Source: UBA11574 sp964591175
Lineage (GTDB): Bacteria > Desulfobacterota > Desulfobacteria > Desulfobacterales > UBA11574
Direction of reading: 5' to 3'
DNA: 59,061 nt
NCBI GenBank assembly: GCA_964591175.1
Contig: CAZQAF010000014.1
Span: 1 to 59,061, forward strand
Positions within the stretch are counted from its first letter, which is position 1. Each line of letters opens with the position of its first letter. Shown here in pieces: positions 33,700 to 43,064 of this stretch. The notes beneath the pieces were generated by a model. The model was not told where the DNA came from, did no database searches, and saw only the letters and a program-made list of their open reading frames with translations. A program made the translations under genes and the position numbers.

Positions 33700-34881
33700 T
33701 CATACCCAGCGGCCGGGGATTACGGTTTTACAGAATTTGCACCGATTCTTATCCAGGTTGAAGGTCGGGATGAAATACCCGGTCCGTTCAATGAGCAATT
33801 TGCTGCAGTGGTGGCAATAGGTATTGTTCCCTTCGGGATAGGAAGCGTTTCCTACATAGACATAATGGATGCCTTCCGACATGGCCAGCTTACGGAATCG
33901 AATCAGGGCTGAAACAGGGGTCGAAGGCAGTCGATCCAGTTTATATTTGGGGAAAAACCGCAAAAAATGAAGGGGATAATCCGGGCCCAGGTTTTCAAGA
34001 ATCCATCCGCACATCTTTTTGACCATCTCATCGTCATCTACATACCCGGGAACCACCAGATTCGTCATTTCAAAATGTATACTTTGTTCATGCAGGGTTT
34101 TAAAGGTCTCCAGCACCGGCTGAAGCCGGCCGCCGTTCAGTTTTCGATAGATAGCGTCGCTGTAAGATTTGAGATTGACGTTGGCGGCATCCAATACCTT
34201 GCATAGCGCCAGCAGCGGTTCCCGGTTGATATAGCCGTTTGAAATCCACAAATTGAAGACCCCGTTTTCTCTGGCCAGTCGTGCGGTGTCGATCATATAT
34301 TCAAAAAATGTAACCGCCTCCGAATAGGTGTACGCAATGGACAGGCATTTGCTTCGCTGCGCGGCTTTAATGACATCTGCCGGAAAAAGCTCGTAATGCC
34401 TCACTTCGTGCGGTTTGGCCTGAGAAATTTCCCAGTTCTGGCAGTTCAGACAGCGAAAGTTGCAGCCGGCGGTGGCAATGGAAAAGGCGTTTGACCGCGG
34501 CTTGAAATGATAAAGCGGTTTCTTTTCAATGGGGTCCACGTTCACGCTGCAGGGGTTGCCGTAGGTTAAGCTGTATAAGATGCCGTCCATATTGACCTTG
34601 GAACGGCATACACTTCGGTCGCCCGGAGATAGAAGGCATCTGTGGGGACAGATACCGCACATCACCAGTTTGTCATTCAGTTTGGTGTATAAAAATCCCT
34701 CGTGGGACCATTTCCACAAGGTCTCGGGCGCATCCCCTTTGAAGACATGGCCTCGGATATCGGACGGCCCGGCTGCCATACCTGTTTTTTCAGAAAAAGG
34801 CCAGAAGGCCCGGGCGGGTACGGCGCTGCATAAAAGTCCCGCGCCGAAGTACAGAAATTGACGACGGTTAAACGTTTTCAT
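33700..34881 (-). CDS. amrS: AmmeMemoRadiSam-type radical SAM enzyme with Tat-like signal
   Basis: A 393-residue radical SAM protein with the SAM [4Fe-4S] motif C140-x3-C144-x2-C147 (CNFRCLNC). It also has an upstream Cys cluster (CGICPHRC...C, 75-92) and C-terminal CHHC and CKFC pairs, as in the AmmeMemoRadiSam family. Unusually, it begins MKTFNRRQFLYFGAGLL followed by AVPARA, a good twin-arginine signal with a plausible cleavage site. If real, the folded Fe-S enzyme would be exported. The stop of the membrane-protein gene overlaps its start by 14 bases, so they are translationally linked. The reaction is unknown. Confidence 0.88.
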   Translation of the reverse strand: MKTFNRRQFLYFGAGLLCSAVPARAFWPFSEKTGMAAGPSDIRGHVFKGDAPETLWKWSHEGFLYTKLNDKLVMCGICPHRCLLSPGDRSVCRSKVNMDGILYSLTYGNPCSVNVDPIEKKPLYHFKPRSNAFSIATAGCNFRCLNCQNWEISQAKPHEVRHYELFPADVIKAAQRSKCLSIAYTYSEAVTFFEYMIDTARLARENGVFNLWISNGYINREPLLALCKVLDAANVNLKSYSDAIYRKLNGGRLQPVLETFKTLHEQSIHFEMTNLVVPGYVDDDEMVKKMCGWILENLGPDYPLHFLRFFPKYKLDRLPSTPVSALIRFRKLAMSEGIHYVYVGNASYPEGNNTYCHHCSKLLIERTGYFIPTFNLDKNRCKFCKTVIPGRWV

Positions 34882-36976
34882 AGCTTAAAAAGGTAACCGT
34901 TAAACTCAAAAACTTGAGCCCGATCAGGCCGGCTGCCGTCCAAATGATGCCGAAATAGGGTATCAAGACGACGTTGGCGATCAATGTGCCGAAAGCCGCC
35001 CCGATGAGATCGGCGGAAAAGGTCTGCGTCACCGCGGGCGCATCTCCGCCTCTTAGATAGAGTGCCACCGGAAACTGAAACCCGCAAATCAGCGACACCG
35101 AAAACCCGAAAACCAAATAAGCGGCCACCGGCAGCTGATGGCCGGCCAGCGTTACTGCTACTATCAGCAGCCCCATGAGAACCATCAGGAGGCCGTCGGT
35201 AAGCATAAGGGTCTGTTTGCTTCTCTTTCTGAATCTATCTCCGAACCAGGCGCCGGGCAAAAGACCGGCCAGAAAAACAGTAACGATCAGACCGATCTGA
35301 AAATAAATATATCCAAAAAAGATTTGAAAAGCAAATATTACCAGGATTTCACTTCCCATTACCATAAAGCCGGTGGAAAAAAGAACGAATTCTTCCAGAT
35401 GGATGCGAAAAAGGTAGACCATGCAAAACAGCAGCAAAACCACAATAAAACCGGTCGGTGAAGTGGAAAACTTTGCAAACCATTGCAAAAACATAAGATG
35501 CATGAGCTGGGGGATATCATCGATGTTTTTGGGCGTCTTTGGATCGATGAGGGAATTTAATCGCTTAATTCTTTCAGACGTCACATTGCCGTAATAGTAT
35601 CCTCTGATATATCGCGTTGGGATCCCTTTTTGATCCAGAAGTTTCGGGATATCGGTGTTGATGGGCCGGAAACCGCACAGAAAAAAAGTTTTTTGTCCGG
35701 GCAGCAACAACACATGACTGAAATAATCTCTGACGGTATTATACAATGAAGAAAGTTTTTGGCGCTGGGGTTCTGCCAGGTAATTTTCGAATCCCGCCAT
35801 GGCAAAACTCAGCACCCCATTTTGGGCCAGATGACGCCTGGCCAACGCAAAAAATCGATCGGTATAGAACCTGTTGATCTGAAACGTATCCGGCTCACTC
35901 AAATTCACGATAATGGCATCATAGATTTTCTTCGATTTTTCCAGATATGCTCTTCCGTCCTGGTGAATGACCCTTAAACCGGGAATTTTTTTGATCAGGC
36001 CGAATCTGAATTCAACATCCGCCACTTTCGGATCCAGTTCCACGTAATCCACGGATGCCGGTCGATATTTTTCAAGTTCGGCCATCATACCGCCTTGAGC
36101 GGAGATCAAAAGAACATTTCTCGCCGTATCCACTTGGGACAAAGGATAATGGATGGTTTCTTCGGCCATGTTCAAATTTTGACTGCTGAATAACGGAACG
36201 CCCCCCACCAACAGCGTATACTGTTCCTTATCCTTTAAAACTTGAATTCGCCCATACCGGGATTCACTGTAATATACCGGCTTGCCTTCAGGTGGAACCA
36301 GGGACAACGGCTCTAAAAACATACCGGCCCCCAGCACGGCAAGCGTTATGGCTGCGCCTAAATAGACCGAAAGCCGGTGCCGGGAAAAATGATGAAAGAG
36401 AAAAAGTGCGGACAATAGCAGCGGAATATTGGCCAAAAACGCGGCGGTCAGCGGAGAAACCCAAAAAACAAGGACAAAGGAAAACAAAGCACCACCGGAA
36501 ACATCTCCCAAATTATCCGTAATATAAATGCGCGCGCCGGGATAGCCCGGATTTAACGTTCTGATGACGAAAAGACTGTAAGGCAGAACAAAACCGATTA
36601 TCAGGCAATAGGGGGCCGTGGCCAGGAAGGAATAGATTAAAATGGAATAGAACCCCACGGAACTTCCATAGATAAAAAAGACATCGCGAAGATACCGGAC
36701 AGCCAGAATCAAAACGCAGGGCAACCCTGCTAAAAGCAAAGAGAGCCAACCCAGTCGGATTGCGGTAGCGGCCCATAAGCTTCGAGTGATTCTGTGGGAT
36801 AGAATCGTGCCGATGCCGCCCAGAATAAGCCAGTTAAAAAGAATCAGGGCGATAACAAACTCGTTCCCTTGGAATTGGGCCAGAAATTCACGAATGATCA
36901 ACAATTGGGTCACAACGGATGAGATACCCGTAGCGATGACCACCCGTGTTATGACACGCTCATTTCTCCTCTTCAA
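34868..36976 (-). CDS. Polytopic membrane protein with a spermidine-synthase-like domain
   Basis: A 702-residue protein. Seven or so hydrophobic segments fill residues 10-230. A soluble Rossmann methyltransferase-type domain of the spermidine synthase group follows (about 240-450; VLLISAQGGMM, VDYVELDPKV, IYDAIIVNLSEPDTFQINRFYT). Another block of about seven membrane segments ends the protein. The GAQGGM site and ELD acidic residue suggest binding of a SAM-like or decarboxylated SAM ligand. It lies between the AmrBA fusion and AmrS genes and overlaps both, so it probably acts in the same pathway at the membrane. Confidence 0.82.
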   Translation of the reverse strand: MKRRNERVITRVVIATGISSVVTQLLIIREFLAQFQGNEFVIALILFNWLILGGIGTILSHRITRSLWAATAIRLGWLSLLLAGLPCVLILAVRYLRDVFFIYGSSVGFYSILIYSFLATAPYCLIIGFVLPYSLFVIRTLNPGYPGARIYITDNLGDVSGGALFSFVLVFWVSPLTAAFLANIPLLLSALFLFHHFSRHRLSVYLGAAITLAVLGAGMFLEPLSLVPPEGKPVYYSESRYGRIQVLKDKEQYTLLVGGVPLFSSQNLNMAEETIHYPLSQVDTARNVLLISAQGGMMAELEKYRPASVDYVELDPKVADVEFRFGLIKKIPGLRVIHQDGRAYLEKSKKIYDAIIVNLSEPDTFQINRFYTDRFFALARRHLAQNGVLSFAMAGFENYLAEPQRQKLSSLYNTVRDYFSHVLLLPGQKTFFLCGFRPINTDIPKLLDQKGIPTRYIRGYYYGNVTSERIKRLNSLIDPKTPKNIDDIPQLMHLMFLQWFAKFSTSPTGFIVVLLLFCMVYLFRIHLEEFVLFSTGFMVMGSEILVIFAFQIFFGYIYFQIGLIVTVFLAGLLPGAWFGDRFRKRSKQTLMLTDGLLMVLMGLLIVAVTLAGHQLPVAAYLVFGFSVSLICGFQFPVALYLRGGDAPAVTQTFSADLIGAAFGTLIANVVLIPYFGIIWTAAGLIGLKFLSLTVTFLSYENV

Positions 36977-38465
36977 AATATTGAACCTGGTAAGTCGAAA
37001 TATCGAGATGTTCCGTTTTCCAGGTGTCGGCGGACAGTCCGGCTTTCATGCAAAGATGGGAAAGAAAACTTTCAGGTTTCGGCAACTGCTCCCACACCTG
37101 GGGCAAAAAAGTGGCGCCGAAAGGTCCTTTTTTAAGAATAACCCCATCGACATGAATCCGCAACTTGGAGATCAACTCATTACTGTCCTTATATTCCAAG
37201 GGCCGGGGTTCGGTAAGGATACTGACTTCGATATCCACACGGTCCAGCTCATCTGCTTTCAAAGGGGAAAAACGGGGATCATGGAAAGCGGCATTGACGG
37301 CATTTCGTTCGACCCCGGCCACAAGCGAATCCCTCCCTTCCAGGTTGCCGATACATCCTCGCAACTGCTGGTTTATGGTCAATGTGATGAAGGTGCCCCT
37401 TTTCTTCTGAAAAGCCGGGTCTGCCAAAGCATCCGGATCGACTTTGGCCGAACGTTTGCCAAGCTTTTTGGCAATGGTTTGCCGGGCCAGTTTCACCAGA
37501 GTCTGGCCCTGGCGTTCATTCAAAGATTGGAAAGAACCCCCATGGTTGTTCATATCAGAACCTCCGTAAAAGGCGATGGATGCATAGCCGACAACCCTTA
37601 AACGATCTCCGGCGGTGTCGCCGCTGTTGGAATAATGAAGAAGAACCGGCTGCCAGTGGCGGCGGCGGGCCATGTCCATAAGAACCAGAATCGGCACTTT
37701 GCCGCAAGCGGCATTCTCACGCTTTTTCAATTTGTCGGTGTTCAACGTCAAGATGCTTTCAATGGTTCCCTGATCCGTCGCAATGGCTTTTTGATAAGGC
37801 AGATAATGGGATAAATCCGAACTGGCCACGATCAGGGTGTTTTGATCCACCAAACGATCAAGGGCCCCCGATGCCTGTTCAGCCAAATTTTGTCCCCGGC
37901 CGAACACGACCGGAATGAATTTAAATTTTTTAAAAAAATACTGAAGATATGGAAGGACCACTTCCACGGAATGTTCGAGACGGTCGGACAGCGGGATCGC
38001 CCGGAAGAGATTCTTATTTTGGCGCAGTCGGGCGGCGTCTGGATCCAGTCGAATCCGGCCCAGAGGCGTTTCCCAGGCAGCTGCGTCACTGACGGCGCAA
38101 CCTTCAAAACCGATGCGATGATCCGGTCCCATAACGATGATCCTGCTGAACCGATTCTCGTTGACGGCCAGTGAAATGTGGGCCGCCGTCCATCCGGCAT
38201 AAACATATCCCGCGTGGGGAATGATGAGGGCCTTAAGTGAGGTATTCGGCGGGTGATTGAAGTGGGCCGGCTTAACCCGGCTGACATACTGCTTAATCAA
38301 AGCCGAAAGTTTTTCTGAGGTATCCGGATAAAAACTGCCGGCAAATGCCGGTTCACGGATGCCGCCGGCATGCGCCGGCGGACACGGTGCAATAAAATAT
38401 GCCGGCAAAAAAGAAAGGAGCGTCATTAAAAGAACACTTATTATTTCGTGCTTTCGTTCTTTCAT
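36960..38465 (-). CDS. Exported AmrB-AmrA (MEMO1-AMMECR1) fusion
   Basis: A 501-residue two-domain protein with an N-terminal signal peptide (hydrophobic residues 9-26, then AHAGG). The MEMO1 domain runs from about 36 to 300 (GSFYPDTS, IPHAGYVYAG, SSDLSHYLP). The AMMECR1 domain runs from about 320 to 500 (GTFITLTINQQLRGCIGNLEG, NAVNAAFHDPRF, ...VLKKGPFGATFLPQVW). These two families form the AmmeMemoRadiSam system with a radical SAM enzyme, here two genes downstream. Fusion and export together are unusual. The gene overlaps the next by 17 bases. Confidence 0.9.
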   Translation of the reverse strand: MKERKHEIISVLLMTLLSFLPAYFIAPCPPAHAGGIREPAFAGSFYPDTSEKLSALIKQYVSRVKPAHFNHPPNTSLKALIIPHAGYVYAGWTAAHISLAVNENRFSRIIVMGPDHRIGFEGCAVSDAAAWETPLGRIRLDPDAARLRQNKNLFRAIPLSDRLEHSVEVVLPYLQYFFKKFKFIPVVFGRGQNLAEQASGALDRLVDQNTLIVASSDLSHYLPYQKAIATDQGTIESILTLNTDKLKKRENAACGKVPILVLMDMARRRHWQPVLLHYSNSGDTAGDRLRVVGYASIAFYGGSDMNNHGGSFQSLNERQGQTLVKLARQTIAKKLGKRSAKVDPDALADPAFQKKRGTFITLTINQQLRGCIGNLEGRDSLVAGVERNAVNAAFHDPRFSPLKADELDRVDIEVSILTEPRPLEYKDSNELISKLRIHVDGVILKKGPFGATFLPQVWEQLPKPESFLSHLCMKAGLSADTWKTEHLDISTYQVQYFEEEK

Positions 38466-38572
38466 GTTTTCGTGACGGGTCTTTGGTGAATATTAAATAC
38501 ATTATTCACACATTGTCCTGTCAAGTCAAGATCCGCGAACCTTCAAGAAAACGATTTTTTGTAGTATCCGCT

Positions 38573-39214
38573 TCAGGCACCGAAACCCAGGTAGGCAATG
38601 AGCAGGCATTCCAGCACCAGATGGGCCAGAATCGCCAAACAGGCGTTTTTTCGCTTGATCGTCCAAAACGTCAATACCCCGCTCCAGACGAACATGCCCA
38701 GCATTTCAGGCCAGGGTTTATTAAAATGGTAGACCCCCTCAAATAAAGGGATCAGCAACCAGGCGTTGGGAGGCAAGGAACGCGGAATATGATAGGCCAG
38801 CAAACATCGGTGCATCAGCTCCCATCCGGGAAACCAGGCTGACAGCCAGATTAGGCGGCGGCCGATGTTTATTCTGCGAGGTCTATAGTAATCGGCCAAA
38901 GACGGTACCAGTGGAATGACACCAATCACCAGCACCATGCCCGCCATTAACGCGAATGCGCCATACCATTCTTTTCGGCTGAGGTCCCTTATATCCAGCC
39001 AGTGTAAAATCTCATTGGGATTTTTTGCTGAATATACCGTCAATAGATACAAAACCACGGGAACGGAAAACCAGAAAATGAATCGATACTGATTTGCGGG
39101 CAATGAAAATTTGCCGAGGTGGTCGACCAACAAAACCATTGCGACATAACACACGCACAAATAGGTCAGAAATTTATTGATCAATCGCGTGTGTGTGGTC
39201 ATAGCGTCAATCAT
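38573..39214 (-). CDS. CPBP-like intramembrane protease family protein
   Basis: A 213-residue membrane protein with about six hydrophobic segments. The CPBP (Abi) pattern is recognisable as WELMHRCLL (E..R), VYHFN and LAHLVLE. The first motif lacks one of the two Glu residues of EExxxR, so activity is uncertain. It lies 24 bases downstream of the YibQ-like gene and 107 bases upstream of the AmrBA gene, bridging the two modules. Confidence 0.72.
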   Translation of the reverse strand: MIDAMTTHTRLINKFLTYLCVCYVAMVLLVDHLGKFSLPANQYRFIFWFSVPVVLYLLTVYSAKNPNEILHWLDIRDLSRKEWYGAFALMAGMVLVIGVIPLVPSLADYYRPRRINIGRRLIWLSAWFPGWELMHRCLLAYHIPRSLPPNAWLLIPLFEGVYHFNKPWPEMLGMFVWSGVLTFWTIKRKNACLAILAHLVLECLLIAYLGFGA

Positions 39215-39238
39215 TAACTTGTAGGACTTTCGGGACCG

Positions 39239-40189
39239 CTAATTATTATGTACAATATCGGAAGCTCGAACCAGTGTTGCCTTTTTTTCAAGTTCCGGCA
39301 GCATTTCACGAAGGATGTTGTAAGTTTCGGGGTGCGGATGTGCAATGCCGACCGCTTCGCCATGACTTTCGGCAATCAATATGAGCCGATGGATTTGATT
39401 ACGGATAAATTCAGCTTCCGGTTTATGATCGATAAAAACGTCTTTTTGCGCAAAAGGAACTCTGAAAAGGTGCGCCGTTGGTTTGCAAAGGGTATCCGGC
39501 GTGGTGCGACTGTCAATAAAGAAAAGCCTTTTTGCCTTCAACACCGAAAAAATCTGGTTGAGTTGGGGGGAAACCGTCGTCATTTTTGACCCCATATGAT
39601 TATTCACCCCTGTTATGAACGGAAAAGTATCCAGGTCCTCATTGAGCTGGCCGATCAGTTGGTCCGGTGTCATGGAGGTCAGAAGAACCCCGGGGCCGGG
39701 GTTTATCGATGGATACTCATCCGGCTCCATGGGAAGATGGAGCATCACATCGTAACCTTTTGAATGAACGGATCTGGCAATGCTTTTATCATAGGGGCTG
39801 TAAGGAAGTATGGAAAATGTTAACACCGCGTGAAGTCCCAAGAATTTTTTGGCGATGGTTTTGTCGTATCCGATATCATCAATAATAATAGCGATTTTGG
39901 GTAACTTTCCGATGGCTTTGCGTGGTTTTTTCGGAAGCGGTTCGCGAGGCGATATATCATTTTTGGGGTAGATCTCGAACCTGGGCGAGCCGGCAACCCG
40001 GGATTTTGTCACCGACGGGCCAACATATCTGCTTGACATGAAATGGCTCAAGAGCACTCCGGCCACGGCAACCAGAAATAACAAAATGCCGATCCCTGCA
40101 ACAGCCCGTATCATGTATGTACCCAAAATACTGCGCTTTTTCGTCTTTTTTAGCGTTTTCTTCGGCCGCCGTCGCGTACGCTTCGCCAT
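39239..40189 (-). CDS. Divergent polysaccharide deacetylase (YibQ family)
   Basis: A 316-residue protein with one transmembrane anchor near residues 26-48 and a periplasmic NodB-fold domain (IAIIIDDIGYD, VLTFSILPYSP, VMLHLPMEP, GVNNHMGS). The DD and His residues are retained. Such proteins occur beside envC and ctpA in many proteobacteria. Role unknown; a peptidoglycan or envelope substrate is plausible. It begins 2 bases after the protease gene. Confidence 0.88.
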   Translation of the reverse strand: MAKRTRRRPKKTLKKTKKRSILGTYMIRAVAGIGILLFLVAVAGVLLSHFMSSRYVGPSVTKSRVAGSPRFEIYPKNDISPREPLPKKPRKAIGKLPKIAIIIDDIGYDKTIAKKFLGLHAVLTFSILPYSPYDKSIARSVHSKGYDVMLHLPMEPDEYPSINPGPGVLLTSMTPDQLIGQLNEDLDTFPFITGVNNHMGSKMTTVSPQLNQIFSVLKAKRLFFIDSRTTPDTLCKPTAHLFRVPFAQKDVFIDHKPEAEFIRNQIHRLILIAESHGEAVGIAHPHPETYNILREMLPELEKKATLVRASDIVHNN

Positions 40190-40191
40190 AC

Positions 40192-41559
40192 TTAATTCTT
40201 GACACCTTTGAAAATCTGATAGCTTAAAAGAACATCCAGCGCGCGTGTCACCTGATTATCCGCCTGCAGTTGCTTAAGGTTAATCCTGCCGTAAATAAAG
40301 ACCGGTTTTTGGACTTTTTGTTTCTTTGGGGCTTTTTCTTTATTTTCTCCTTGTTTTTTATGATTGTTTTCCTTTTCAGGCACTGCTTCGAGATGGTTTT
40401 TGAGATCTTTTTCCCTGATCATGCTCTCGTTGACTAAAGACGTATTTTCCTTATTAATGAACCGCCTTTTGACGATGATATCCGGTACGATTCCTTTGGC
40501 CTGAATCGAGCGGCCACTGGGTGTATAATATCTGGCAATCGTCAATTTAAGCGCGTAACCGTCTCTCAGTCTTTCTACGGATTGGACGGACCCTTTTCCA
40601 AAAGAGGTGGTTCCCATGATAAGTGCACGTTTTTGATCCTGGAGAGCCCCGGCAACGATTTCCGAAGCGCTGGCAGTCCCGCCATTGATTAGAACGACAA
40701 TGGGATATGTCCGTTTTATTTGATTCGGAGTTGCTTTAAAAACCTGGTTGTTTTTTTCCTCCCGCCCCCTGATGGAAAGGATCGTCCCTTTATCAAGAAA
40801 AAGATCTGAGACCTCTATCGCCTGGTCGAGAAGTCCTCCCGGGTCATCGCGGAGGTCAAGAATCAACCCTTTTAACGGGGTTTTTTCGGATTCGAGTTTA
40901 TCCAGTGCCGCAACGAGATCTTCGGTCGTATTTTCTCTGAAATTGGTTACCCAAATATATCCGTACCCGGGCTTCAACTCAACCGCCTTGACGCTCTCAA
41001 CGGGAATAATATCCCGGATGATTTTGAAATCAATTGGTTTTTTACTTTCTTCACGCGCGATGGTGACCGTGACTTCGGTCCCTTTGGGGCCTCGAATCAG
41101 TTTAACCGCTTCCCGTAAATCTCTTGTGGGTTTCCCGTTGACCTTGATAATTCTATCTCCGGCTTTGATTCCTGCTTTGTAAGCCGGTGTCCCTTCAATG
41201 GGAGAAATCACGGTAACAAAACCGTCCTTCAGAGTGATACTCACGCCAATGCCCGTAAACTCGCCCTGTGTGTCGATTTGCAACTCCTTAAAGTCATCGG
41301 GAGATAAAAAAGCAGAATGGGGATCAAGACCGCTGACCATCCCTTGGATCGCCTTGTCGATCAAGTCTTTTGAATTCACTGGGTCGACATAATTATTTTC
41401 AATCAGCTCAATGACATCGGAAAATAACTTCAGGCCCTTATATGTCTCTGCCCCTTTAGCTGAAAGGTTTCTGTAAAAACCGGATCCGACGGTCCAGAAT
41501 ATAACGGCGATCAACAGCGCCAGCCACAGTTTAATATGCTGTTTTTTCTTAATATTCAT
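40192..41559 (-). CDS. ctpA: S41 family C-terminal processing protease
   Basis: A 455-residue periplasmic protease. An N-terminal membrane segment is followed by a PDZ domain (about 85-170) and an S41 catalytic domain with Ser in GGTASASEIVAG and Lys in TSFGKGSVQ. A Lys/Glu-rich segment lies before the C-terminus. I chose the ATG at 41559 behind GGGAGA; a longer frame from 41607 is possible. Ctp proteases trim envelope proteins and regulate peptidoglycan hydrolases, which suits its position after the EnvC-like gene. Confidence 0.92.
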   Translation of the reverse strand: MNIKKKQHIKLWLALLIAVIFWTVGSGFYRNLSAKGAETYKGLKLFSDVIELIENNYVDPVNSKDLIDKAIQGMVSGLDPHSAFLSPDDFKELQIDTQGEFTGIGVSITLKDGFVTVISPIEGTPAYKAGIKAGDRIIKVNGKPTRDLREAVKLIRGPKGTEVTVTIAREESKKPIDFKIIRDIIPVESVKAVELKPGYGYIWVTNFRENTTEDLVAALDKLESEKTPLKGLILDLRDDPGGLLDQAIEVSDLFLDKGTILSIRGREEKNNQVFKATPNQIKRTYPIVVLINGGTASASEIVAGALQDQKRALIMGTTSFGKGSVQSVERLRDGYALKLTIARYYTPSGRSIQAKGIVPDIIVKRRFINKENTSLVNESMIREKDLKNHLEAVPEKENNHKKQGENKEKAPKKQKVQKPVFIYGRINLKQLQADNQVTRALDVLLSYQIFKGVKN

Positions 41560-41624
41560 AACATTTTCTCCCGACAGCCCGAATCTTTCATCAATCTGTT
41601 TTTTCATTCGGTGAAAAATCCGGT

Positions 41625-43064
41625 CTACCCTTTTTTAATCCATTTCAGCGGATCTACAGGCTTCCCGTGGTGGCGCACTTCAAAATGAAGGCTCGGCCCG
41701 ATCATTGACCCGGAATCTCCGACCGTGGCCACCACTTCTCCCGCCTCCACGGTATCTCCTTGTGCGGCAAAGAGTTCCTGCGCATGGGCATAAATGGTAT
41801 AGTAATTATTTCCATGGTCTATGATGATCATATTCCCGTACCCCTTAAACCACCTGGCATAAAGAACGCGTCCATCATAGACCGCATGAATGGGTTCACC
41901 TCTATCGGCTTTTATCTCGATACCGCTTTCGAAATTGACGACATTGAGCTTTTTGTTTCGATGAGGTCCGAAGAAGGATATTATTTTACCTTTAACCGGC
42001 ATTTTAAGCAATCCTTTTAATGCCGAAAAATCTTTTGAAGATTGTTTTTCTTTGGGCTCACCCCGATCAAAATCCGATTTTAAATCGTTTATCGTCTCAT
42101 CCAGATCCGCCGCCGACCGTTTCAGGGATTCAAGCGCCGCCAATTTCAGCGACCGTTTTCTGCGGATATCATCTAAGAGTACTGATCGCCTTTTTCTCTC
42201 ATGAGACATCATTTCAATCTGTTTTGTATAATCTGATTCAAGGGCGAGTTTCTCCGTTTTTTTCCGGTTCAGGTCAACCAGGAGTTGTTGCAGCCTCTTT
42301 TTGTTGTCCTTAAGGTTTTTCCAAATATTTTCATCATACGCCAGCACATATTCCAGAGCCCTTTTTCGGCGAAAAAGATCATACACAGATCGGGCCGATG
42401 CCAGAACATAGATCCTGCCCAACCAGCTCAGCTTGTAAATCGCCACCAGACGCGACGCGGCATACGCTTCACTGGTTTTGATCCTTTTTTGAAGATCATC
42501 GGAGTCTTTTTTCGTTTTCAGGATTTCTTTTTCCAAGGCAGCGAGCTCTGCTTTTAGCGACGATGCATTTTTCCTGGCACGGTCGAGTGTCAGATCGATA
42601 TCGTTCAAGCTGTTGACGACGGCTGTTTCTTTTCTGGTGAACCTTAATAGTTCAAACCTTTTTTTTTCGATCTTTTGGTTGATGCTGTTTGCTTCTTTCT
42701 GAAACTTTTCGATGTTGTCCGGGGTGGAGCCGGTCTTTTTCGACTCAGTCGGGATGTCATTTTTTATAATATGCACATATTGTTTTAAATGTCGAATATA
42801 ACCCACCTGGTTTTTATATTCAATTTTTAGCCATTTCTGCTGGTGTTCGATAATGCTGACCTTTGCGCCTTTTGGGATCTGCATCAAAGAGGGGTTTTCG
42901 ACGCCGGGTTGCGCCCGAACATTCAGTTGATCAACGGTGATGACGCCGATTTCATTGGATTCCGCGACGGCAACATCATAAGCCCGCAGAACGACAATGA
43001 TGCCTATAGCGATATAGATTACTGTTTTAAAAACTGTTTTAAAGAAACAAAACACCCGATCCAC
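41625..43064 (-). CDS. envC: EnvC-like murein hydrolase activator with SH3 domain
   Basis: A 479-residue exported protein. After a signal peptide comes a bacterial SH3 domain (VDQLNVRAQPG, 44-100), then a long coiled coil (about 110-340) and a C-terminal LytM/M23 domain (350-479). The first zinc ligands of active LytM enzymes are missing: NFESGIEI stands where HxGxD would be, while AHAQ and LHFEVRH are kept. Such degenerate domains activate amidases, as EnvC does under FtsEX control. The start is GTG and overlaps the ftsX end by 46 bases. Confidence 0.9.
   Translation of the reverse strand: MDRVFCFFKTVFKTVIYIAIGIIVVLRAYDVAVAESNEIGVITVDQLNVRAQPGVENPSLMQIPKGAKVSIIEHQQKWLKIEYKNQVGYIRHLKQYVHIIKNDIPTESKKTGSTPDNIEKFQKEANSINQKIEKKRFELLRFTRKETAVVNSLNDIDLTLDRARKNASSLKAELAALEKEILKTKKDSDDLQKRIKTSEAYAASRLVAIYKLSWLGRIYVLASARSVYDLFRRKRALEYVLAYDENIWKNLKDNKKRLQQLLVDLNRKKTEKLALESDYTKQIEMMSHERKRRSVLLDDIRRKRSLKLAALESLKRSAADLDETINDLKSDFDRGEPKEKQSSKDFSALKGLLKMPVKGKIISFFGPHRNKKLNVVNFESGIEIKADRGEPIHAVYDGRVLYARWFKGYGNMIIIDHGNNYYTIYAHAQELFAAQGDTVEAGEVVATVGDSGSMIGPSLHFEVRHHGKPVDPLKWIKKG

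Noticed and set aside
36786..37601. 271-residue plus-strand open frame
   Set aside because: Antisense to the AmrBA and membrane-protein genes; composition is a mirror of those codons.
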